From Variovorax sp. RA8 (lineage in GTDB: Bacteria > Pseudomonadota > Gammaproteobacteria > Burkholderiales > Burkholderiaceae_C), in the NCBI RefSeq assembly GCF_901827175.1, contig NZ_LR594664.1:62001-126000 (forward strand): 64,000 nt of DNA, written 5' to 3'. Made by a program: the position numbers and the translations under genes. The notes under the pieces were generated by a model. It did no database searches. It worked only from the letters and a program-made list of their open reading frames with translations, and was not told the DNA's origin. Positions 14,505 to 22,417 of this stretch are shown in pieces; positions within the stretch are counted from its first letter, which is position 1; every line of letters begins with the position of its first letter.

Positions 14505-14999
14505 CTAAGGCCTGTGGGCCTCGGCGCCTTCAAAATCGGCGGCATCTTGCCCATCGTCGTCGAGTGCCGTGAGGATGGCGGCATTCGGATCGAGGTCGCG
14601 CCGGACCAGGTCGGCCAGACCACCTGGACCCATTGCCTCCAACGCCCCGTCGTATCGATCGTTGGCGCGCCCCCAAACCTCACGGCGAGCCTTGTCCGGA
14701 TGATTGCAGAGGCTTTGCACGCGGGCCATCTCCTTCGCTCGCTCAACCAAGTTCTGTGTGGCCTCGGCCGAGCCGCCTCCAACTGATCCCTCCGCCCGCG
14801 CGAGGGATCGCTCGGCCAGCGCCGCGATATTGCGCGGCCCCAGCTCGAAGAGGTTCCAGTCGTATCGGAAGCGAGCGTCCCTGAGCGCTCGACCAAGATC
14901 CTCGCCGCGGGCTTCGCGTTCAAGGACCGCCGCATATGCAGCGGCGCTCTCGATCAGCCGAAGCTTCAGCTTGCGCCAGTAGGTGGGCGTTTGGCTCAT
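14505..14999 (-). CDS. Unknown helical protein, 164 aa
   Basis: A charged, helix-rich soluble protein. It starts six bases after the proposed end of the paralogue at 15005, so it belongs to the same minus-strand string that begins at about 20.9 kb. No domain is recognised. Confidence 0.55.
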   Translation of the reverse strand: MSQTPTYWRKLKLRLIESAAAYAAVLEREARGEDLGRALRDARFRYDWNLFELGPRNIAALAERSLARAEGSVGGGSAEATQNLVERAKEMARVQSLCNHPDKARREVWGRANDRYDGALEAMGPGGLADLVRRDLDPNAAILTALDDDGQDAADFEGAEAHRP

Positions 15000-15004
15000 G
15001 GCGA

Positions 15005-15696
15005 TCAGCCGCGGGGGACGCGGCGTTCCGTTTCCCCGTCGGCCTCGATCGCCGCCGACGCTCCCGGCCGAGCCGAAAGTCGAAGCTCATCCCCGGCGAT
15101 CTCGCGCGCTAGCGCCGTGGCCAGCCGGGCGTTCGGTCGCGGCGCGCCGCGTCGAAGTCAAGGCCCGTGAGATCCAACGCGATCCGCGCCACTTCATCAA
15201 GCGCGCCTGGAGCCATCGTCGAGAAGGTCATCGTGTCCTGCGCTGCCAGTTCGGCGACCGACACGCCCGGCGTGCCAGGCGGCAGATCGATGTCCTTGAG
15301 TTGCTCCTCAATGGCGCATCGAGCTCGGCGGAAGCGGAACTCGCCGAGCTGGTCGGCGGGCCCGGCTTGCACCACGAACTCGCGGGAGTCCTCGTTGCTC
15401 GTGTCCTCGTTCAGGAGGGTCGCGGCGAAAGGCTCGGCAGCCAATTCCCCGATGGCCAGCACCAGCGGCTGGAAGGTGTCTGTAGCGAAGCCGTGCGGGC
15501 ATTCGCACGTGATCTGCAGCGTGAAAAGCTGCGTCGAGACGTCGTAGGCGACGCCCGTCTCATGCAGGTCGAAGTCGTCGCCGAGCAGTTCGTAGCCGCG
15601 CCAGTCGAGGAAGTCACGGCACGTGGCCTCCACCTGTTCGCGCGTGACATCTGTCCGCAGGGTTGCCTGGACCCGTGCATATGCGTTGAATCCCAT
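15005..15696 (-). pseudogene. Paralogue of the 15706-16584 gene, frameshifted near its 3' end
   Basis: Residues 1-185 align with the neighbouring gene product: both share a FxLVxAxGxLAxxxFxATLxNxDT block and a later DLxGLxxDxARR block. The reading frame then hits a stop at 15109, while another frame continues as ARLATALAREIAGDEL, matching the neighbour's ARLAVLLAREIAGDEL, and stops at 15005-15007. One base gain or loss near 15135-15150 explains this. The function of the family is unknown. Confidence 0.65.
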
Positions 15697-15705
15697 GTCC
15701 GTCTA

Positions 15706-16584
15706 TCAGCCCCGGGGGGCGCTCGCTTGATCGGTGTTGCCCTCGTTCTCCGCCACCGATGCCGCAACGGCGTTGGCGCGAGCCACAGCCTCCTTTCGCA
15801 CGCGCCCGAGTCCGGACTTCACGAGATCGAGAAGCGCCTCAAAGTCGGCGCCCTCGGGCGGCCTGCCCGCGCCGGCGTTCAGGCCCGTATCGAACTCGTT
15901 CACCGCGCGCATGACCCCGCCTGCGGCGTCCAGCACGCGCTCGGCAGCGCCGTAGCCCGGGCGGGGATGCAGGATCAGCTCGTCGCCGGCAATCTCGCGC
16001 GCGAGCAGCACTGCCAGGCGCGCGATGCGATTGCGGCGAGCTCCGTCCAGCTCCAGGCCCACCAGGTCGACGGACACTCGAGACACGGCTTCCGTTTGGT
16101 GGCCATCCTTCGGGAAGGCGGCGATCGTCATGCACTCGCGCGTGGCGATGTCCTCCAGCGGCCAGCCGCGGGCGCTCAGGGGCAGAGCGATGTCCTCCAC
16201 TCGAAGGCCCCAGCGCGCAGCGCGCGATTTGTACTCGGGGATGAGGTGAGCGGGGCCGGCGATGACATCCGTGTAGCGTTCCTCGGCGTCGCCCGTATCC
16301 TGATTCTCGAGCGTCGCTTCGAAGGCGTCTTCAGCGAGAGCGCCGACAGCCTCTACGACTGGAAGGAACACATGGTCGTGGAAGTTGTAGCCCGCCGTGA
16401 TGTCTGCGCGGACGATCAGGATGCCATCGACCAGCGCGGCCAACCTTTCCTCCATTGGATCGTCGTGGTCGAGGAGGTCAAACTTCGCATCGTCCAGCCG
16501 GGGCTGGAGAGCTGCCTTGACAGCCTCCTTCGTTACGCCATCGCGGATGGTGACTTCAAAACTGACTCGTGCGTCGTATCCCAT
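15706..16584 (-). CDS. Unknown protein, intact member of a local paralogue family
   Basis: A 292-residue product with N-terminal RVSFEVTIRDGVTKEAVKAAL, similar in pattern to the starts of two neighbours (15696 and 18166). The middle holds the FLPVVEAVGALAEDAFEATLENQDTG block, read in parts, and the C-terminus is helical, ending in APRG. It overlaps the end of the upstream ADP-ribosyltransferase-like gene by 52 bases. No catalytic motif is recognised. Confidence 0.6.
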   Translation of the reverse strand: MGYDARVSFEVTIRDGVTKEAVKAALQPRLDDAKFDLLDHDDPMEERLAALVDGILIVRADITAGYNFHDHVFLPVVEAVGALAEDAFEATLENQDTGDAEERYTDVIAGPAHLIPEYKSRAARWGLRVEDIALPLSARGWPLEDIATRECMTIAAFPKDGHQTEAVSRVSVDLVGLELDGARRNRIARLAVLLAREIAGDELILHPRPGYGAAERVLDAAGGVMRAVNEFDTGLNAGAGRPPEGADFEALLDLVKSGLGRVRKEAVARANAVAASVAENEGNTDQASAPRG

Positions 16585-17348
16585 GCTATTGATTCCTCAG
16601 CCCCATGGGGCGCTTGCCCTGCGGTTGTGAGCTCGGTCTCGGCTGCGTGGTCTCCGAGGAGGTACAGCTGCCGGGCCCGCTCGATGATTTGGTCGGCCCA
16701 TTCGGAGTCAGCGTCCAACTGCTCCGCCGAGCAGCCGTGGGCAAGGGCTTCGGTGATCAACTGGTCCCGCGTGACCACGCGGCCGCCGGTGAAGTCGCTC
16801 TCGCCCTGCCAGTCGAAGGTGCGGCCGCCGGCGCGCACGTAAGCGTGCGTGAAGCCGTCCCGCAGGACGATCTCGCTACCCGGTCCCAGCGCTGTGCGCA
16901 GCGCCAGCGCCATGCCCCAGCAGCCGTCTTCCTCGAAGTGCCATCCAGCCTCGGCCTGGTCGCTGGCGGCCTGGAGGTGCTCGACGAAGCAGGTCGGAGC
17001 GACGGCGTGATCCACGATGCCGATCTGCTCGGGCTCAAATGCGACCCAGACCCGTTCGTGGGGCATGTACATCCCGTCGAAGCCGCGGGCCTTGAGCGCA
17101 GTAGCGGACTGGTCGGCCTGCTGGCTGTACGGCACGTCCAGCCCGTAGCGGATGATGGTCCAGGGGTTCCTGATGTCCACGCTCGCGGCGATCACGCGCG
17201 GCTCGCCGGCCTTGCGGATGCGCTGGTAGGACGCGGCGGAGTTGAACTGTTCCGCGAAGAAGATGCCGCGCGGGTTGGGCGCGAACGCGTCGAACGTCGC
17301 GCTTGTGCCGTGGAAGACAATTGTCGGCGGAATGGGGCGGGCGCTCAT
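16533..17348 (-). CDS. Polyvalent-type ADP-ribosyltransferase-like protein
   Basis: Residues 9-115 contain IVFHGTS, GIFFAEQFNSAASY, SVDIRNPW, GFDGMY and VAFEPEQIGIVDH, in the order typical of the ART domain found in polyvalent proteins of phages and plasmids. The remaining 150 residues are unclassified. Its ATG overlaps the preceding stop (ATGA). The 3' end runs 52 bases into the next gene, and a TGA in another frame at about 16598 resembles the usual gene end of this cluster, so the C-terminus may be altered. Substrate unknown. Confidence 0.6.
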   Translation of the reverse strand: MSARPIPPTIVFHGTSATFDAFAPNPRGIFFAEQFNSAASYQRIRKAGEPRVIAASVDIRNPWTIIRYGLDVPYSQQADQSATALKARGFDGMYMPHERVWVAFEPEQIGIVDHAVAPTCFVEHLQAASDQAEAGWHFEEDGCWGMALALRTALGPGSEIVLRDGFTHAYVRAGGRTFDWQGESDFTGGRVVTRDQLITEALAHGCSAEQLDADSEWADQIIERARQLYLLGDHAAETELTTAGQAPHGAEESIAWDTTHESVLKSPSAMA

Positions 17349-18022
17349 CGAGGGGAGTCCAATTCGACCTCGGTCTCGTGCGGCCCTTCCCGGTACTTCT
17401 GCGTGTACTCACGCACCTGCTCGTCGGTGTACAGGAAGGAACCGTCCAGGCCGAACTCCTCGCAGATGGCTTCCCATTCATCGGCGTCCGGCATGTTCGG
17501 GTCTTCGGCGAGCAGGCCCTCGGCAACGCAGCGGCCGAATAGAGCTGACTCGAAGTCGGCCGTCTCGGAAAGCTCGTCCATCTTGAAGAGCAGCGAGCGG
17601 GCCGTTTCGCGGGTCACCTTCGGCGCGGGGTCGAGGTTCTGGGCGTGCTCCAGCACGTCGGCCACTGCCCAGCCCTGCGTGGTCCGGAGGTCGGCGAACT
17701 CGGCCACGGCCTTGAGAAGGCGGTCGTGAACCGGCCCACCGGGAACCTGCCCGGCGGCTTGGAGAGCGGCGTCGATCAGGTCGTGCACGGGCTGCAGCTG
17801 CGGCAGCACCGAGGTGGCGCCCACGGTCTTGCTGATCCGCGGGGTGGCGGGCGTGAGCGGGCCGTAGACGCGATGCTGAAGATCGAAGACGGCGATCGCC
17901 GCGGGGCTTGCGGCGAGCGGCTCGAGCGCACTGAGGGACGGTTCGAGGACGCGATGGGCGAAGTCTTCGGAGACCTTCCCGTCAAAGCGAACCGAAAGCT
18001 CACGTTCGGAGGGCATCATCAC
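17345..18022 (-). CDS. Unknown protein, 225 aa
   Basis: A soluble, acidic, helical protein starting at a run of ATG codons (18022, 18019, 18016). It ends with the ATGA overlap that starts the ART-like gene, so both are probably translated from one mRNA. No family recognised. Confidence 0.55.
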   Translation of the reverse strand: MMMPSERELSVRFDGKVSEDFAHRVLEPSLSALEPLAASPAAIAVFDLQHRVYGPLTPATPRISKTVGATSVLPQLQPVHDLIDAALQAAGQVPGGPVHDRLLKAVAEFADLRTTQGWAVADVLEHAQNLDPAPKVTRETARSLLFKMDELSETADFESALFGRCVAEGLLAEDPNMPDADEWEAICEEFGLDGSFLYTDEQVREYTQKYREGPHETEVELDSPR

Positions 18023-18034
18023 CCAGGTGCTCTT

Positions 18035-18166
18035 CTACTCCAGGTCCGCCGCAGCGACGGTGAGCTTGAAGTAGTCGGTGAGCGGACGAACGGCGGCCTC
18101 GACATCCGCGCGGGTGACTCCCTCGCGCAGCGGGACGGTGAAGATGGAGTGGGCCAGCCAGGTCAT
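18035..18166 (-). CDS. 43-residue mini-member of the local paralogue family
   Basis: ATG 18166 overlaps the stop of the upstream gene (ATGA at 18163-18166). The product reads MTWLAHSIFTVPLREGVTRADV and on to AAADLE. Its FTVPLREGVTRADVEAAVRP segment matches the first 35 residues of the 15706-16584 product (VTIRDGVTKEAVKAALQP). It therefore looks like a stand-alone N-terminal domain of that family. Confidence 0.55.
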   Translation of the reverse strand: MTWLAHSIFTVPLREGVTRADVEAAVRPLTDYFKLTVAAADLE

Positions 18167-18648
18167 GCGCGCGGCGCCGCAGGGGCGTCCTGTACGGTTT
18201 CATCGTGCTGCACCTGGCCCGCGGCCGGGTGCACGGCGTTCAACATGCTCACGGCGAGGGCGAACGGGTCGCGGCTTTCGATGAACTCCATCGAAGCCGA
18301 GCGGGCGACGATGGTCGCCACTCCTCGCCCCAGCTCGGCGGGGGGCAGGTTGAACTGCTTTGCCGTGCCTCGGATCGCGATCTCGGCGTTGCCGGGCTTC
18401 ATCCGCGCGGCGCCGGCGATCGCGAGCTTGGCTTTATCCTCGAGAACGGCCTGCATGACTTCCTCGATCGAGTGGTTCACCCGACCGAGGAACATGTTGT
18501 CCTGGCCGTTGAACTTCGTGCAGAAGCTCTTGGCGGCCGTGCGCAGCGACTTGCCCTTGAAGAGCTCGCGCGTCACGTACTCGATAGTCATGAGGGAGAC
18601 ACTGGAAGGCGGGGCCGCGGAGGGGGCGGCAGCGATGAGGCTGGACAT
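18163..18648 (-). CDS. Unknown protein, 161 aa
   Basis: AAGGA lies upstream of ATG 18648 on the minus strand; the longer frame has no ribosome site and is Arg-rich nonsense. The protein is helical, soluble and without a recognised motif. It ends in APRA and is coupled to the mini-gene through ATGA. Confidence 0.55.
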   Translation of the reverse strand: MSSLIAAAPSAAPPSSVSLMTIEYVTRELFKGKSLRTAAKSFCTKFNGQDNMFLGRVNHSIEEVMQAVLEDKAKLAIAGAARMKPGNAEIAIRGTAKQFNLPPAELGRGVATIVARSASMEFIESRDPFALAVSMLNAVHPAAGQVQHDETVQDAPAAPRA

Positions 18649-18668
18649 GTGCTCTTTTCCTTGGAGGG

Positions 18669-19067
18669 TCAGCCGGCGTACCCGGGGGCGTTGGCGGCTT
18701 CGCTGAAGGGGTGCTTGGCGAGCACGCCTTCCTCGATGAGCCCTTCGATGACGCGCTCGCGCATGTCGTCGTCGGCGACGTGGTGGAGGGCGCCGAGCCA
18801 TTGCCGGCAGGCGGCCGCGCAGATCTCGTCCGTCTGCTCGACCACGAACTGGAGGGCGTCGCCGTCCTGCTCAACGGCCGCGAGGACGACGGCCGGGCTG
18901 GGCTCGGCAATGAGCTGCAGGGCACGGCCTTCGCTCCGAACCGCTGCGAGCTTCAGCTCCTCGGTCCATTCCCGGCGTGGAATGGTGCGCAGGAGGCAGC
19001 CGTTGTACTTGACCGCTTCGATCTGGCGGGCGCAGTAGGTGTCGGTGGTTTGAAGAGCGGCGTTCAT
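18669..19067 (-). CDS. DUF4116-like repeat protein
   Basis: Three copies of a roughly 23-residue unit occur, for example LAAVRSEGRALQLIAE, LAAVEQDGDALQFVVE and AACRQWLGALHHVAD, the AVxxDGxAL pattern of DUF4116 repeats. Such repeats form short helical solenoids of unknown role. It belongs to the minus-strand gene string. Confidence 0.6.
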   Translation of the reverse strand: MNAALQTTDTYCARQIEAVKYNGCLLRTIPRREWTEELKLAAVRSEGRALQLIAEPSPAVVLAAVEQDGDALQFVVEQTDEICAAACRQWLGALHHVADDDMRERVIEGLIEEGVLAKHPFSEAANAPGYAG

Positions 19068-19106
19068 CGGGGTGATGTGGGATTCGGGGCGGGGCGGGAA
19101 GGCGGA

Positions 19107-19364
19107 TCAGCCGCGCACGGTCGGCGCGGCGCAGGGCTCTTCGGGCGGGTTGAGGGCGGCGTCCGCGTCGGCGCGGATGTGGGGCGGGACGGCGAGGCGA
19201 TCCAGCACGTAGCCTTCGTTGTCGCGGATCTGCAGGGTGCTGCCGTTGGGCTTGCAGGAGACTTGCATGCCGAGGACCTCGACGGTCTCGCCGGGCGCCA
19301 CGAGACGCGAAAGGGCAGCGGTCAGAAGGTCGCGGGCGATCAGTTCGGTGAGCATCTGCGTCAT
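19107..19364 (-). CDS. Small unknown protein coupled to the methyltransferase
   Basis: ATG 19364 overlaps the stop of the methyltransferase gene (ATGA). The 85-residue product is beta-rich in the middle (EVLGMQVSCKPNGSTLQIRD) and has no recognised domain. Confidence 0.5.
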   Translation of the reverse strand: MTQMLTELIARDLLTAALSRLVAPGETVEVLGMQVSCKPNGSTLQIRDNEGYVLDRLAVPPHIRADADAALNPPEEPCAAPTVRG

Positions 19365-20887
19365 CCCCGTGGCGCTTCGGCCAGCTCTTCCGGCTCCTCT
19401 TCCGCCTCTTCTTGCTGGTCTTCCTCAGCGAGGTGCCAAGGGAAGTTGCAGGCGTCCATCTTTAGGAGCACAGTGGCGACTTCGGTACCAGATTCGCGGA
19501 AGGTGCCCGCCGGGATGTCCTCCGCGTCGGCCTGGGCCGCGTCCATGAAGTCACGGAATGCTGTGGCGGCAGCGGTGTTGCGGTGCTGGTAGCTGGGGCT
19601 CGTGATGGCGATCAACACGCCGTCGGGCTTCAGAAATCGCGCGGCATGCTCGACGTGCCTGACGTCCTGCAAATTCCCGAAGGGCGGATTCATGATCACG
19701 GCGTCGTAAATGGGCGCTGGGTCCGTCGCGAGGAAATCGCCGTGGATCACGTCGGTCAGGCCCGCGGCCTTGAGCTTGGCAACGTTTCGGTCCAGGAACT
19801 CGCAAGCCGTGACGTTCTGTGCACCCACGATGGCCGCGGCGCGCAGCGCGAGGCTCCCATCACCGGCGCTCGGCTCGAGCACCTTCATGCCGGGGGCCAG
19901 GCCCGCCATGGCCACGGCCCGATCGGCCAAGCCGGCAGGAGTCGGGAAGAAGCCAAAATCCTTGGCGGTGAGGTACTCGCCCGAGGCGATGACGGCGGCC
20001 ACGGCCTCGTCGGCGGCACCTTCGAAGACGTGGGCCCGCGTCTTGCCACCTTTCCAGGCGCCACCCAGGTCTTTCAGCACGGCATTCACGCGCTTGTAGA
20101 GCTTGGGGTCGAGCTGTTCCGGCCCGAGGAAGAACTTGTTGTCCTCGGTGCGCCCGGCGCGTAGGACCGCGAGCACGTCCTTGTCGATGCGGCGGCCGCG
20201 CGATCCAGCGGCATCGGGCAGGGCGGCGCCGTCCAGCGTGAGAGCGGGGGCAACTGCTTGTGCAGGTGCGACCGCGGTGGGCGCACCGCCGGCAGAGCGA
20301 CCCATAGCCCTCGCCGCGTTCGGCTGGTCGGCCAGGGCTTCGGCTGGCGCGATCTGCGCTGCGGGTGGCTGCATGGTCGACTGGATCTTGTTCAGGAGCG
20401 AGCCGATTCGCGCATTGCCGGCGGCAAGGGCCGGGACCTCGCGTGCGTGCGCGACGACCGGGCCGGCTTTGAACTCGGGCAAGGGCAGACGACCCTCGAA
20501 GCGGGCGCGAAGCGTCTCCATCTGCTCATCGGAGACGCCGCCGAGTAGCCGCGAGCCGAGGATGTGCTGGTACTTCAGGTACAGGTCATGCGCGCCATCG
20601 ACTCTTTCGACGAGTTCGACGTAGTAGTGGCTTGCGGCCGTATCGTTGCCGACGACGTGGTACAGGGTTTCGCGACCGAAAAGGCTCATCAGATCGGGCG
20701 TCGCATCGATACCGCCGAATGCGCCCTGGCGCCACTTGCCGTTGTTGGGCAGGCTCAGCCACATCTGCGACTTGATGGGACCGCCGGCAGTCTGCGATGG
20801 GGACGCGCAGACCCGTTCGAGAAGGTCGGCAACCTGGGAGTCCGTAAGTATGGGGCGGCGGCGGAAGAAAGCATCGCGGGAATTCAT
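19361..20887 (-). CDS. DNA adenine methyltransferase-like protein
   Basis: Residues about 325-450 carry a class I SAM-dependent methyltransferase core: LEPSAGDGSLAL (motif I, SAM binding) and AVIMNPPFGN (NPPF catalytic motif of N6-adenine or N4-cytosine enzymes). The first 320 residues are unlike restriction-modification enzymes and include a Pro/Ala-rich linker. No restriction gene stands beside it, so an orphan or anti-restriction role is likely. It heads the minus-strand string that runs down to 14505. Confidence 0.7.
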   Translation of the reverse strand: MNSRDAFFRRRPILTDSQVADLLERVCASPSQTAGGPIKSQMWLSLPNNGKWRQGAFGGIDATPDLMSLFGRETLYHVVGNDTAASHYYVELVERVDGAHDLYLKYQHILGSRLLGGVSDEQMETLRARFEGRLPLPEFKAGPVVAHAREVPALAAGNARIGSLLNKIQSTMQPPAAQIAPAEALADQPNAARAMGRSAGGAPTAVAPAQAVAPALTLDGAALPDAAGSRGRRIDKDVLAVLRAGRTEDNKFFLGPEQLDPKLYKRVNAVLKDLGGAWKGGKTRAHVFEGAADEAVAAVIASGEYLTAKDFGFFPTPAGLADRAVAMAGLAPGMKVLEPSAGDGSLALRAAAIVGAQNVTACEFLDRNVAKLKAAGLTDVIHGDFLATDPAPIYDAVIMNPPFGNLQDVRHVEHAARFLKPDGVLIAITSPSYQHRNTAAATAFRDFMDAAQADAEDIPAGTFRESGTEVATVLLKMDACNFPWHLAEEDQQEEAEEEPEELAEAPRG

Positions 20888-21038
20888 GTCCGCGATAGTA
20901 GATAGACACGAATCTAAAGGGTGAGATGATTTAGCCTGTGTGTTTCACGCACTAAGCCGAAAGTAGCAGCTGCTCGTTTGCTTGTGAGAAAAAATCGGTG
21001 ACGAGGGAGGAAGTCCGGGGCGCGAGGTCTTGGCAACG

Positions 21039-21059
21039 GTCGGTGAGTAACATACCGAC
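21039..21059. promoter_or_regulatory. Inverted repeat in the divergent intergenic region
   Basis: GTCGGT and ACCGAC face each other across nine bases, about 20 bases before the plus-strand gene at 21081. The 193-base gap separates divergent genes, so this may be an operator or a leader hairpin. Confidence 0.35.
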
Positions 21060-21080
21060 ACAACCAAGAAGGAGAAGACC

Positions 21081-21904
21081 TTGCCAATCCAAATCGTCGA
21101 GAACGAGCACAAAGAGATCGAAGTTGCCTTCGAGGATGGTAAGAAGCGCAGGTACTACCCTGGATGGCAGGTGATCTTGGACGTGCACTCTATCCAGGAG
21201 GCAATGCAGATCCAAGACGAAACGGATGAAGGCGTCCAGGCCAAGCGGTACATCACAGGCACCGCGGTGCTTCAGGACCGCGACATTTCCATCATCGGCG
21301 AGCCCGACAAGAAGACCAGAACCCTTGAGCTGGGCATCTGGGATCGGGAAGTTCCGCTCCGAGACGACGGTGAACAGCCTGGTTTCTCAGCCCGGCTGGC
21401 TTCGCCAACATCGGGTTCAACAGGGCCGATTGGGAGCACGGCACCAAGGATCAGTGGTACGTCGCGCTGTACCTGCCCAAGGCAGCGTTCGAGCCTCTGA
21501 TTGCCGCGATCGCAGAAGGCAAGGTCGCCAGCATGATCCTGGTGCTGCGCCTAAAGGTATTCACGACCCATCACCCGATGGCACCCGGCGCCCGCAACGA
21601 GAACTTGTTCTTGCGGCCGGCAGACCCAGGCGATACCTTGGACTGGCCGAAGCACGCCAACGGGTACGTGAACAGCATCATCACGAAGAACACCCTTCAC
21701 GCCATCGCGCCCCCTCCGGAGCCGGACCCTTACGTATCCGAAGATGAGCCGAACACGGAAATCCCGGCTTCCGCACTGATCCCAGCCGACCCCGTTGCCG
21801 CCGCAGTCGTGGCCTTGAGCGCGAACGTAGAGAAGCTCAGAACATCCTTGAAATGGGGCGCCGGCCTGATCTTCGTCGCGCTACTCTTCCTGGTCGGGAA
21901 GTGA
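21081..21904 (+). pseudogene. Unknown membrane-anchored protein gene with a frame break
   Basis: The first frame (from ATG 21081, preceded by AAGGAG) gives about 105 sensible residues (PIQIVENEHKEIEVAFEDG). From about 21390 the sensible reading moves to another frame: AGFANIGFNRADWEHG, then QWYVALYLPKAAFEPL, ending in a single membrane segment WGAGLIFVALLFLV. Joined, the product would be about 270 residues with a C-terminal tail anchor. Function unknown. Confidence 0.6.
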
Positions 21905-22065
21905 CCCGTTTCCTGTAACAAGCCTTGGGGCACTTTCAATAGCTCTACTGAAAATAGAGTTTGCCGATGGTCGCAACCCCCATGCTGGAGTAGAGGGAGG
22001 CGCCTGCTAAGCGGCGCGTTGCCTGTGCACCGTGGATAAGGTAGCTGCGTCTTCTTGCCTTCCTG

Positions 22066-22179
22066 GCAAGCGACGATGGCGTGAGACGATCTTGGAGGGA
22101 GCTTCCAGCCGACGCGATCAAGCCGCCGCCTCGCTTCGAGCTACGAGGCGGCCCGTCGGCGCCTCCCTCCGTCGCTTGC
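22066..22179. repeat. Long nested hairpin with four matched arm pairs
   Basis: Four perfect arm pairs nest within 114 bases: GCAAGCGACG (22066-22075) with 22170-22179; GGAGGGA (22094-22100) with 22164-22170; GCCGAC (22108-22113) with 22155-22160; and GCCGCCTCG (22125-22133) with 22144-22152. It lies between the 21.1 kb gene and xseB. A structured RNA, a cruciform site or a bidirectional terminator are all possible; no T-run follows either arm. Confidence 0.65.
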
Positions 22180-22195
22180 GGCCGCGCCGCTCTCC

Positions 22196-22405
22196 TCACT
22201 CGATACCGTTGACGCCGGCCCCCTCAAGCGCAGCCTTGAGGGCTTCCTCCACCGCGTCGATGCGCTTCGTGCAGACCTTGTAGGCAGCGACGGATTCGGT
22301 CACGATCTTGAGCAGATCGTCGATATTGGGCTCTTTCTGCTCACGTAAGGTCTCCGCGTGCTTCTGGAGCACGTCGTACGCGGTGCGAAAGGTCTGCTGT
22401 TCCAT
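22196..22405 (-). CDS. xseB: Exodeoxyribonuclease VII small subunit
   Basis: The 69-residue product has the two-helix pattern of XseB (EPNIDDLLKIVTESVAAY, then CTKRIDAVEEALKAAL). AAGGA precedes ATG 22405, and the gene starts 12 bases after xseA in the same direction, the natural order for subunits of one complex. Exonuclease VII degrades single-stranded DNA from both ends. Having both subunits on an accessory element suggests a role in its own DNA processing or in evading host defence. Confidence 0.7.
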   Translation of the reverse strand: MEQQTFRTAYDVLQKHAETLREQKEPNIDDLLKIVTESVAAYKVCTKRIDAVEEALKAALEGAGVNGIE

Positions 22406-22417
22406 GCTGGATGTCCT

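Noticed and set aside
14983..16842. Plus-strand frame of 619 codons
   Set aside because: It is opposite two paralogous minus-strand genes whose alignment shows the minus strand is coding.
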